From contig DXJL01000160.1 in assembly GCA_019057635.1 (NCBI GenBank), positions 1 to 33,887 on the forward strand: a stretch of 33,887 nt of DNA. The letters are read 5' to 3'. The translations under genes were made by a program, and so were the position numbers. Under the pieces are notes generated by a model, which worked only from the letters and a program-made list of their open reading frames with translations, was not told the DNA's origin and made no database searches. This document shows positions 8,701 to 16,350 of this stretch, piece after piece. This DNA is from Candidatus Heimdallarchaeota archaeon. GTDB lineage: Archaea > Asgardarchaeota > Heimdallarchaeia > Hodarchaeales > Hodarchaeaceae. Position 1 is the first letter of the stretch; each line of letters opens with the position of its first letter.

Positions 8701-8859
8701 ATGAGTAGCCTATCAAAATCTAAAGAAAGTATAATGAAAATTTGTGCTGACTTTTATCCAAATTGCCACTATTGCACCTGCTTTCACATGTGTTTTCCCG
8801 ATAAAGCAAAAGACGATGTGTTTTCTGAAATGGCCAAAAAAAGTGAAATTGTCACTTAG
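8701..8859 (+). CDS. Small Cys-rich protein (52 aa), candidate metal-binding; absent from the ORF track
   Basis: ATG...TAG encodes MSSLSKSKESIMKICADFYPNCHYCTCFHMCFPDKAKDDVFSEMAKKSEIVT; five Cys in a 17-residue span; GGATGG upstream. Confidence 0.5.
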   Translation: MSSLSKSKESIMKICADFYPNCHYCTCFHMCFPDKAKDDVFSEMAKKSEIVT

Positions 8860-9012
8860 CTAAACATTGGCCAAACTTTTCAGGATTAGTAACAAAGATT
8901 TTCTGATAAAGCCATTATTAGATAATATTCCCTCAATCAATAATCAAACGAAAAACCTCATAGAGAACTTCAAAGCTAAAATTTTTTAACTTGAAATCAG
9001 TCTTAGATATAG

Positions 9013-10089
9013 ATGTCCATGAATAACCTAATGAAGAGAGAATCTACCTTAAAATTATTACTACTGCTTTGTGCTGGGGAAGGAGTGGATATTAATGTCA
9101 GTGAATTAGCAAACAAACTCAATAAACATAGAAACACCATTAAAGATAGAATAGATCATCTTATAGAGCATAAAATCATTGAAAAACCAGTATATCCATT
9201 ACTGTGGTTATTTACTGAGTATCCTCTTTTAGTTATCTCAAAGGACAAATTATATCGGGATGAGAATACTAGGACTTTCATTGAAAATGATCCACATATC
9301 TTCGCAGGCTATTTCTTCCAGGAAGGAGTATATAATACGTTAACTATTCAATTCCATGAAGATCTTTACTCTTATCAAATCTGGTGTGATAAGGTTTTAG
9401 AAAACGGAAAAATCATTAGGGAAGAAGATCGTCATCATCCTGATATGCTACTTTTCAGTACAAAGCGTATTTTAAAGTATGACACCTCTGCTCCCTTCAG
9501 AATAATTGAACGGGGTTTTAAGAAAGGGGATATAAAAAAAATAGGTGATTATGAGCTAGATTCTTTATCGATAAATATCCTAAAAATGATTTTAAATGGA
9601 AAGGCGATAAGAACCAATGAGAATTCATTAGCTCGAACCTTAAAGGTGAATAGGAACACCATTATCAGGCAGATACATAGCCTACTGAAAAAAGGAATAA
9701 TTGCGAAACCCACCTCTAGATTTCCTCCGACATTTGTTCCACCTGACTATATGCTAATATTTTCTTTAATTGAAATTAAAAGACGTTGTGAAGAGGTTGC
9801 AGGATTCCTTAGAAGAGACCCTCGTGTTCCTCTCCTAATCAAAGCAAATGTTGGTAGGTATAATTATTTTGTAGCAAGCACATTTAAAACCGTAGAAGAT
9901 CATATAAAGTGGCAAGAAAAGTATACTCAAAATTTCCAAGCGTGTATAGAGGCAATTAAGAACACTTATCTTTCCCCTGCAATGACGTTTTCAATCAATC
10001 AGAATAACATATCCCTTGAACTCATAAAAAAGAAAATACACTTACTACAAGAAGAAGAAAGTACATTTAACCACAGTATAGATTTGTAA
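9013..10089 (+). CDS. Transcriptional regulator with two winged-helix domains
   Basis: VSELANKLNKHRNTIKDRIDHLIEHKIIEKP and ENSLARTLKVNRNTIIRQIHSLLKKGIIAKP are two HTH/wing units. Confidence 0.75.
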   Translation: MSMNNLMKRESTLKLLLLLCAGEGVDINVSELANKLNKHRNTIKDRIDHLIEHKIIEKPVYPLLWLFTEYPLLVISKDKLYRDENTRTFIENDPHIFAGYFFQEGVYNTLTIQFHEDLYSYQIWCDKVLENGKIIREEDRHHPDMLLFSTKRILKYDTSAPFRIIERGFKKGDIKKIGDYELDSLSINILKMILNGKAIRTNENSLARTLKVNRNTIIRQIHSLLKKGIIAKPTSRFPPTFVPPDYMLIFSLIEIKRRCEEVAGFLRRDPRVPLLIKANVGRYNYFVASTFKTVEDHIKWQEKYTQNFQACIEAIKNTYLSPAMTFSINQNNISLELIKKKIHLLQEEESTFNHSIDL

Positions 10090-10174
10090 ATCATTTTTTG
10101 TTTAATTACGGTTTTTCTCTAACTGTTGCTTTAGACAATTCAGACAAGCATGGAAGACATACCAACCAGACGAT

Positions 10175-10222
10175 AATAATTTAATCATGGTTCCTCCTGT
10201 CTTTCCTAGTGATTAAATTATT
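10175..10222. repeat. 13-bp perfect inverted repeat with 22-nt loop
   Basis: AATAATTTAATCA ... TGATTAAATTATT. Confidence 0.65.
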
Positions 10223-10341
10223 TTATTCTCCTTTTGAAAGAATTAAAAATGATTTTGACAAATTTAAAACCCATGTAAGAAATTACATTTGGCTAAAATA
10301 TGGCTAAATTGTCAATTAACAATAGTAAAAATGACAGTTTC

Positions 10342-10366
10342 GCCAATATTTATAAGCATAATTGGC
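10342..10366 (+). promoter_or_regulatory. Promoter of the tusA/dsrE cluster: TATA box inside an inverted repeat
   Basis: GCCAAT-ATTTATAAGCATA-ATTGGC; TTTATAAG at 10349-10356. Confidence 0.55.
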
Positions 10367-10551
10367 AAGTTTCGTCTTGAATAGTTTCAACGCACCTAAC
10401 CACTCTTAACTATCCGTAAGTAGGTATGAGAGATCATGCCTTCCTCTTTACGGAATTCCTCCTCAGAGTTTCAGAGATTTTGGGACTATTCTCTAATAAT
10501 GATAGTATTAGTGAAGAAACAATTTTTTTAACTTTTAAGGATGAAAATAAA

Positions 10552-10788
10552 ATGAGTGAAGTACACAAAACCTTAGATGCACGCAACTTGAGTTGTCCAA
10601 TGCCCGTTCTGAAAGCAAAAAAAGCTTTGAAAGAATTAGATATCGGTCTAGTGCTAGAAATTCTGGCAACTGACCCTGGTAGTATGGCTGATTTTCCTGC
10701 CTGGACTCGTTCCACAGGTCAAGAACTCCTTTCTTCGGAGGAACTTGGTCCAAAAGATTATCGTTTTTTAGTTAAAAGAATGAAATAG
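10552..10788 (+). CDS. TusA-family sulfur carrier protein
   Basis: TLDARNLSCPMPVLKAKKALKEL (Cys-Pro-x-Pro) ... ATDPGSMADFPAWTRSTGQEL; start set at ATG 10552 within ORF 10426-10788. Confidence 0.92.
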   Translation: MSEVHKTLDARNLSCPMPVLKAKKALKELDIGLVLEILATDPGSMADFPAWTRSTGQELLSSEELGPKDYRFLVKRMK

Positions 10789-10807
10789 AGTAAGAGATGG
10801 ATGAATT

Positions 10808-11284
10808 ATGAGTGAGGATAAACCGAAACGTATGGCAATTATTGCTGCAAATGGAACATTAGACGCTGCTTACCCTCCAGTTATTTTGGCATCAACAGCC
10901 ACTGCAATGGACATGGAAGTCGCAATATTTTTCACCTTCTATGGATTAGATTTGATCCACAAGAAGAGGAGCAAGAAACTCAAAGTGAGCCCAATCGCAA
11001 ACCCAGCTGCTCCAATGCCAGTCCCTAATATTATTGGTATGATCCCTGGAATGACTGCAATGGCAACCTGGATGATGAAACGCTGGATGAAAGGTGCAAA
11101 TGTTGCTAAATTCGTAGAATTAAGAGAAATGTGCCAAGAGAATGGGGTTAGATTTATCGGCTGTCAGATGACCATGGATGTCATGGGTGTCAAAGAATCG
11201 GATCTTATTGACGGTTGTGACCTCGGTGGCGCAGCTACCTTCTTAGAGTTTGCTAAAGATGCTGATATTACATTAATGATGTAA
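10808..11284 (+). CDS. DsrE/F-like (DsrE2-type) protein
   Basis: KRMAIIAANGTLDAAYPPVILASTATAMDMEVAIFFTFYGL ... RFIGCQMTMDVMGV. Confidence 0.88.
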   Translation: MSEDKPKRMAIIAANGTLDAAYPPVILASTATAMDMEVAIFFTFYGLDLIHKKRSKKLKVSPIANPAAPMPVPNIIGMIPGMTAMATWMMKRWMKGANVAKFVELREMCQENGVRFIGCQMTMDVMGVKESDLIDGCDLGGAATFLEFAKDADITLMM

Positions 11285-11322
11285 TATCTTCTAATTATCT
11301 TTTTTATCAGGTGGTTTTTATT

Positions 11323-11733
11323 ATGGGTAAATTTCTAATGGTATGTGATTCCGCAGCAACAGATAAACTTCAGACTTTAGCGATAATTGCTTCAGGTGCA
11401 GTAACAAGTGATCATGAAGTAGTCATTTTCTTTATGCATGACGCTGTTTACGCCTTGAAAAAAGATGCTCCTCCCGAGCCTGAAGTTACTAGTATCTATC
11501 CTGAAGTAGCTGAAAAAGTGAATCAGGCGAGAAAAGATGGCAAATTGATGCACTGGAAAGGGCTTCTTGAAGATTTGAAGGATTTGGGTGAACTCAGAAT
11601 TATCGCTTGCGTCCAAATCACGGAAATATTAGGCTTAGAGAAAGATGATCTCTTGCCTATGGTAGATGAAGTCGCAGGGGTGAATACTCTTGCTGAGCAG
11701 GCAATGCTTGCTGATAGGGTAATTTTTCTTTAA
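11323..11733 (+). CDS. DsrE-family protein
   Basis: GKFLMVCDSAATDKLQTLAIIASGAVTSDHEVVIFFMHDAVYAL ... IIACVQITEILGLEKDDL. Confidence 0.82.
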   Translation: MGKFLMVCDSAATDKLQTLAIIASGAVTSDHEVVIFFMHDAVYALKKDAPPEPEVTSIYPEVAEKVNQARKDGKLMHWKGLLEDLKDLGELRIIACVQITEILGLEKDDLLPMVDEVAGVNTLAEQAMLADRVIFL

Positions 11734-11754
11734 TAATCAAAGGTGAATAAAAAA

Positions 11755-11997
11755 ATGAGTAATGAAGTACAAGCAGATAAAGTCATGGATGCTCGCAACT
11801 CTTTTTGTCCAGGGCCGTTAATGGAGCTGATTAAATCCATTAAGAAAGGAGAAATTGACAAAGTTTACGAAGTCTGGAGTAAAGATGCAGGCTCAATAAA
11901 AGACATCCCAAAATGGGTTGAGAAAGCTAAACATCAAATGGTAGCCGTTATTGAAGAGAATGGTTATACTCGTTTTCAAGTAAGGAAGGCAAGATAA
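11755..11997 (+). CDS. Second TusA-family sulfur carrier (CPGP variant)
   Basis: KVMDARNSFCPGPLMELIKSIKKGEIDKVYEVWSKDAGSIKDIPKW. Confidence 0.88.
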   Translation: MSNEVQADKVMDARNSFCPGPLMELIKSIKKGEIDKVYEVWSKDAGSIKDIPKWVEKAKHQMVAVIEENGYTRFQVRKAR

Positions 11998-12028
11998 TTG
12001 TCTACCTTCATTTTCTTTTGGTGATATT

Positions 12029-13201
12029 ATGAGTATAGACAAATCTAAAGTTGTTATTTTAGGTGGGGGTACTGGTGGAGTTATTGTTGCTAATCTTCTT
12101 GGACGGAAAGCTAAAAAGCAAGCTGACGTTACATTAGTCTCTAAACAGGATAATGTTTTTTATGAAGCCGATCTACCCTACCGTATCTTTGATAGAAAGT
12201 CATTCAAGTCACAATATAAATCAGTTCGTAAGGTTGTGAATAATAACGTTAGCATTCTTAAGGAAGAAGTAGTCGGTCTAGATGTAGATAACAAGTCGGT
12301 TTCTTTCAAGGGTGGTAGTAGTATTCCTTATGATTATTTGGTAATTTCTACTGGAGCACACTATGATTATGATGCCGTTCCGGGGTTTAAAGAGGGTGCC
12401 TATCATTATTACAATGAAGAAGGTATCCATGAACTAAGAAAGGCATTGGATGAATTTGTGGAGCAGGGTAAGGGAGGCAACATTGTAATTGGAATTGCTG
12501 ATTTACCGTTTAAATGTCCTGTCGCTCCTCTTGAAGGAGTTTTTATGACGGAGCATTTCTTAAGACGCAAGAAACTTCGAAAAACAACAAATTTGCACTA
12601 TCTAAGTCCTATTGGTGGCGCGTTTTCTATTGAACAAGCCAATGTTCATATCGAGAAAAAATTTGCAAAGAAAGGTATTAATTTGCATACATTCTTTAAT
12701 ACAGAGACTATTCATACTGATCGCAAAGTTGTGGAATCTCTTGAAGGTGATGAACTGGAGTATGACCTTCTAATCATGGTTCCCCCTCACAGGGGGCAAC
12801 CGTTTCTGCACGGAACCCCAATAGTCGATTCAGAAGGATGGGTTAATGTGAATACAAAAACCCTCCAAAATGAAGATTATCCTAATGTCTTTGCACTTGG
12901 TGATGCAGCTAATCTCCCAGTGTCAAAAGCAGGATCATCCGCACATTATCAAGCAATGGCTGCAGCTCATAACTTAATAGACATCTTAAAAGGAAAGATG
13001 GACATTTCACAGGTGAAGGAAAGATATAATGGACATGCTACTTGTTTAGTCATGACTTCTCTAACTTCCGCAATGTTCTTTGATTTCAATTATAACCGTC
13101 CTCCATTTGGTCTTGGATACATCTCTAATCGGTTATTCTACTATATCAAAAAGTACCAGAGATTTCTATACTTCTATGGCTTCTTATCTGGCCGAATGTA
13201 A
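12029..13201 (+). CDS. FAD/NAD(P)-dependent oxidoreductase, sulfide:quinone reductase-like
   Basis: VVILGGGTGGVIVANLL Rossmann motif; PFKCPVAPLEG cysteine motif; NVFALGDAANLPVSKAGSSAHYQA FAD motif; hydrophobic/aromatic C-terminus. Confidence 0.85.
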   Translation: MSIDKSKVVILGGGTGGVIVANLLGRKAKKQADVTLVSKQDNVFYEADLPYRIFDRKSFKSQYKSVRKVVNNNVSILKEEVVGLDVDNKSVSFKGGSSIPYDYLVISTGAHYDYDAVPGFKEGAYHYYNEEGIHELRKALDEFVEQGKGGNIVIGIADLPFKCPVAPLEGVFMTEHFLRRKKLRKTTNLHYLSPIGGAFSIEQANVHIEKKFAKKGINLHTFFNTETIHTDRKVVESLEGDELEYDLLIMVPPHRGQPFLHGTPIVDSEGWVNVNTKTLQNEDYPNVFALGDAANLPVSKAGSSAHYQAMAAAHNLIDILKGKMDISQVKERYNGHATCLVMTSLTSAMFFDFNYNRPPFGLGYISNRLFYYIKKYQRFLYFYGFLSGRM

Positions 13202-13243
13202 AATAAGTATCATAAGAGCGACATGAAATGAGGTTATTCGTGA

Positions 13244-13810
13244 ATGATAGATGAAAAAGACAAGCTGATTATCGAGTACTTTCGAAAACACCCACGCAGC
13301 TCTTTTAATCAAGCCGCAAAAGATTTGAGTTTGGCCAAAGGAACTGTAAAAGCGAGATTTGATGATCTTGTAGAAAAGAATCTTATTTCTCCTGGTGTTG
13401 GTCTTAACATCGCCCAGTTAAAGTTTTGTCATGCCCTATCATTCATTGAAATAACAAATCCAGATACAGAACAAGCAATTTTGGAGTATTTTCAGGATTG
13501 TCCATTAGTAACGGCAATGTTCTCTGTATCAGGTTTTGAGTACAATCTTGTCATTTGCCTGGTCGCTGATACACGCGAGAAGATCAGTAAATTTATTGAT
13601 ACTTTTCCTCTTAGTCCTCTCCCAGGAGTGAAGAGACGGAATAGTTTTTTCGTAAAAGAAACAGAAGGATTTGCTGACAATCCCTTTTGGTTTTTTGCCC
13701 CCCCTAAATCTGAAAAGAATATATTTGATAACCATACTTGTCAGAATCGTTGTGGGGTGTGTGGGGTCATTTCTCAGATACAGGTCGACGCAACAAATCA
13801 AGAATCATGA
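13244..13810 (+). CDS. Lrp/AsnC-type regulator with Cys-rich C-terminal tail
   Basis: DEKDKLIIEYFRKHPRSSFNQAAKDLSLAKGTVKARFDDLVEKNLISPG wHTH; tail NHTCQNRCGVCG. Confidence 0.8.
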   Translation: MIDEKDKLIIEYFRKHPRSSFNQAAKDLSLAKGTVKARFDDLVEKNLISPGVGLNIAQLKFCHALSFIEITNPDTEQAILEYFQDCPLVTAMFSVSGFEYNLVICLVADTREKISKFIDTFPLSPLPGVKRRNSFFVKETEGFADNPFWFFAPPKSEKNIFDNHTCQNRCGVCGVISQIQVDATNQES

Positions 13811-13839
13811 TCAGGAAAGCTAATCGCGACAATTTTTTT

Positions 13840-14196
13840 TCAGTAAGTAAATACTTGAGCGCCTACTGATTCAGTCAAGAGAGTGGTAGCACCAGCAAGT
13901 TTCACTCCTTCTATATAGTCTTCTTGATGGATCTCCCGAGCTTCTACACAGGGGACACAGGTGAAGACTCGTCCTCCCATTTCCATGAAATTTGTGATCA
14001 GTTCTTCAAGTGGGGTGAATGGGGGGAAGACCCAGCCTTTACAATAATCCTTGCGGACGACATTAACTCCTTCAGCTTGGAGAAACATTACAACTTCAGC
14101 GTCTAGTACGTGAGCAGCATTAGCAACTGCCCAAGCCATACTTGCTCGTTCAAAATTGTCGTGGCCATGTGTGGACACAATAACAAATTTAACCAT
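13840..14196 (-). CDS. DsrE-family protein with CxxC
   Basis: VKFVIVSTHGHDNFERASMAWAVANAAHVLDAEVVMFLQAEGV ... FTCVPCVEAREI; start set at internal ATG preceded by GAGGG. Confidence 0.85.
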   Translation of the reverse strand: MVKFVIVSTHGHDNFERASMAWAVANAAHVLDAEVVMFLQAEGVNVVRKDYCKGWVFPPFTPLEELITNFMEMGGRVFTCVPCVEAREIHQEDYIEGVKLAGATTLLTESVGAQVFTY

Positions 14197-14245
14197 TTTG
14201 TTTCCCTCTTCTTTGTTTTCTAATTTATTTTTACTAAGTGTTTGT

Positions 14246-14259
14246 TTTAGTCGACTAAA
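14246..14259. promoter_or_regulatory. Perfect 14-bp palindrome upstream of dsrE
   Basis: TTTAGTCGACTAAA. Confidence 0.55.
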
Positions 14260-14278
14260 CAATGATTTCCCTTACTTT

Positions 14279-14626
14279 CTAGACTGATGATTGTTCTTCA
14301 GATTCCTGTAAATTACAATAATGTTCTTTAATTCGATGTTGGATTGGTGATTTTGAGATCCGAGATAAACCCGGAACACAATTAATGGCTGCAAGACTTT
14401 CAGCCAATCCTTCATCACCCAGACAACATAATTCGACTAATAAATCATATTCACCAAAAATCTGATACAGCCGTTTTACTCCCGTAATAGGAGTTATTTG
14501 TTTAATGATTTTGTCGATATCTCGACCAGGTTCAGTTTGGATCATAAGAAGAAGATCACGAGAAAAGCCAAGTTTCCAGAGACGACTCAAGGGAACCATC
14601 TTTATTAAAACCCCTTTTTCTTTCAA
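14279..14626 (-). CDS. Lrp/AsnC effector-binding (RAM) domain protein lacking an intact HTH
   Basis: LKEKGVLIKMVPLSRLWKLGFSRDLLLMIQTEPGRDIDKIIKQITPITGVKRLYQIFGEYDLLVEL; TTG start. Confidence 0.78.
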   Translation of the reverse strand: MKEKGVLIKMVPLSRLWKLGFSRDLLLMIQTEPGRDIDKIIKQITPITGVKRLYQIFGEYDLLVELCCLGDEGLAESLAAINCVPGLSRISKSPIQHRIKEHYCNLQESEEQSSV

Positions 14627-14750
14627 TCGCTTAAGCCGCCAAGGCCGCTTAATCTGTTTTTCTCTTTTTCTTCCTTTTTATTTTGGGGTGGGGATACAAA
14701 TAAAAACATCTGATATTGGTTTCAGACAAGACTGATCAGAAGGGATACTC

Positions 14751-15098
14751 ATGCCAGAAACAGAAGAACAAGTTGTTCAAGGGATAAAAAAAGTACTAGG
14801 AAAACTTTCCGAAGAAGAAAATAGAAAGCGCTTTAAGAAATGGAATAAAACTATTGCTTTTTCATTTAAAGAATTTGATAAGACTTGGACAACTACCTTG
14901 ACAAATGGTTTAGCTGGTGATCTTGAAGAAGGTGGGATTGATAAATCAAAGAAGTATGATATACTTTTAATAACTAATTCCAAGACCTGGCTCGGTATAC
15001 TCAATAAAGAAATCAAAGCAATGAGTGCCTTTTCCTCAGGGAACTTGAAAATTAAGGGCAAGATGGTAGATTTATTGAAACTTAAAAAAGTATTATAA
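14751..15098 (+). CDS. SCP2 sterol-carrier-like protein
   Basis: KTIAFSFKEFDKTWTTTLTNG ... SKTWLGILNKEIKAMSAFSSGNLKIKGKMVDLLKLKKVL. Confidence 0.8.
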   Translation: MPETEEQVVQGIKKVLGKLSEEENRKRFKKWNKTIAFSFKEFDKTWTTTLTNGLAGDLEEGGIDKSKKYDILLITNSKTWLGILNKEIKAMSAFSSGNLKIKGKMVDLLKLKKVL

Positions 15099-15122
15099 TT
15101 ATTCAGTAACAACCTGAATAAT
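15098..15122 (+). terminator. Hairpin abutting the SCP2-like stop codon
   Basis: ATTATTCAG-TAACAAC-CTGAATAAT, perfect 9-bp stem. Confidence 0.45.
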
Positions 15123-15280
15123 AGATTTAATCTATCAGAAAAGTCAAATAAGATATGTAATATCTAACATTCGGAGACATTTGTTAGAAGGACTTTTATG
15201 GATTTGATCTATTTTACATGTAACTATTTATTAATTACATAATGCATGTAATAAAATTCATTAATATGAGAGATATACGA

Positions 15281-15460
15281 ATGAAGATTGGAAAACGGAC
15301 CATTTGCGATACTTGCGGACGTGTTGAATCGGAAAATCTAAAGATCTATGACCATCCAACGGAAAAAAATAAGCATTTGTGTGATCCCTGTAAACAAGAT
15401 GTGTATTTTGAAAATATCTCGGTTATCGCTAAACAAAAAAATAATCGACAGATGATGTAA
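15281..15460 (+). CDS. Small zinc-ribbon-like protein
   Basis: ICDTCGRV ... HLCDPCKQD, two CxxC knuckles. Confidence 0.65.
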   Translation: MKIGKRTICDTCGRVESENLKIYDHPTEKNKHLCDPCKQDVYFENISVIAKQKNNRQMM

Positions 15461-15471
15461 TGATCTAAGAT

Positions 15472-16050
15472 TTATGTAGATTCGTTTAGGGGGAACGTAG
15501 CTAGGTCTTTGTAGATAGCCCCCGTGGGAGTGAGTGTACTTTGTTTGAAGATGAATGAGTGAATCGTTTCTTCCTCACCAGAGAAGTCTTTCATAGTGGG
15601 TAAAAAAGTTGCTATCTCCTGTTTAGTCTCTATTGTTAGTTTTTTTACACGTCCTAGTGTTAAATGAGGAGAAAATCGCCTCTTTTCTTTTGGAAGACCA
15701 ATAGCTGATAATTTTTGGTCAACTTCTGAAGCCAACGCAATTAATTCTTGTTGGCCCAAAGAAATCCCCGTCCAGATGACACGAGGGCGATGCTCATTAG
15801 GAAAACAACCAATGCTGGAAAAATTTATTGAAAATGAGGGGAATGGGATGGAATCTAGTTCCTGTGAAATCTTTGAAAGCTGGTGTTCTGGGATCTCCCC
15901 AAGAAATTTCAGTGTCAAATGCAGTTGATTTGTTTTTACTGGTCTTATCCCTTTAATCTCTTGAAGTTTGGCTAAGATGCTATCGATTTTCTGGATGTTT
16001 GTGGGGTTTGAAATTTCTACGCATACAAAACATCGAACCAAGTTAATCAT
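15472..16050 (-). CDS. thpR: RNA 2',3'-cyclic phosphodiesterase (ThpR/LigT-like)
   Basis: Two HxTx motifs: LHLTLKFLGEI and PHLTLGRVKK. Confidence 0.9.
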   Translation of the reverse strand: MINLVRCFVCVEISNPTNIQKIDSILAKLQEIKGIRPVKTNQLHLTLKFLGEIPEHQLSKISQELDSIPFPSFSINFSSIGCFPNEHRPRVIWTGISLGQQELIALASEVDQKLSAIGLPKEKRRFSPHLTLGRVKKLTIETKQEIATFLPTMKDFSGEEETIHSFIFKQSTLTPTGAIYKDLATFPLNEST

Positions 16051-16139
16051 CTCTAGAATGTTGAAGGTGCAAGATAAGTTTTATTTCTCATAATTTAAAG
16101 ATTTTCCGCGTGCCGCATTTCAAACCTTAAAAAGTGTCA

Positions 16140-16161
16140 GTACACCTATATATAGATGTAC
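16140..16161. promoter_or_regulatory. 22-bp near-perfect palindrome centred on a TATA sequence, candidate PadR operator
   Basis: GTACACCTATATATAGATGTAC; only one symmetric mismatch pair. Confidence 0.65.
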
Positions 16162-16350
16162 ATACAAACACGGTTTTATCATGTCTCGATGCTGAAAAAA
16201 GTTCTCAGTAGAATAATTCGAGCAAAACATGTAGTTGGGACTTGAAGACTGTCAAACGATGACGAAAATAGTAGAAATAAGGAATCCAGGGATACACCTA
16301 CCATTATCCAAAACTGGGAACGTGATTTAAGACGTGGGTTACTCAAATTA

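Noticed and set aside
10426-10551. 42-residue N-terminal extension of the first TusA
   Set aside because: TusA domain begins at MSEVHKTLDARNLSCP with AAGG upstream; the extension has no similarity to TusA, though it could be a leader peptide
10434-10753. Two antisense ORFs over tusA
   Set aside because: Both overlap the well-supported TusA gene on the opposite strand; no domain
11392-11616. Minus-strand ORF in the DsrE gene
   Set aside because: Antisense shadow of a well-supported gene
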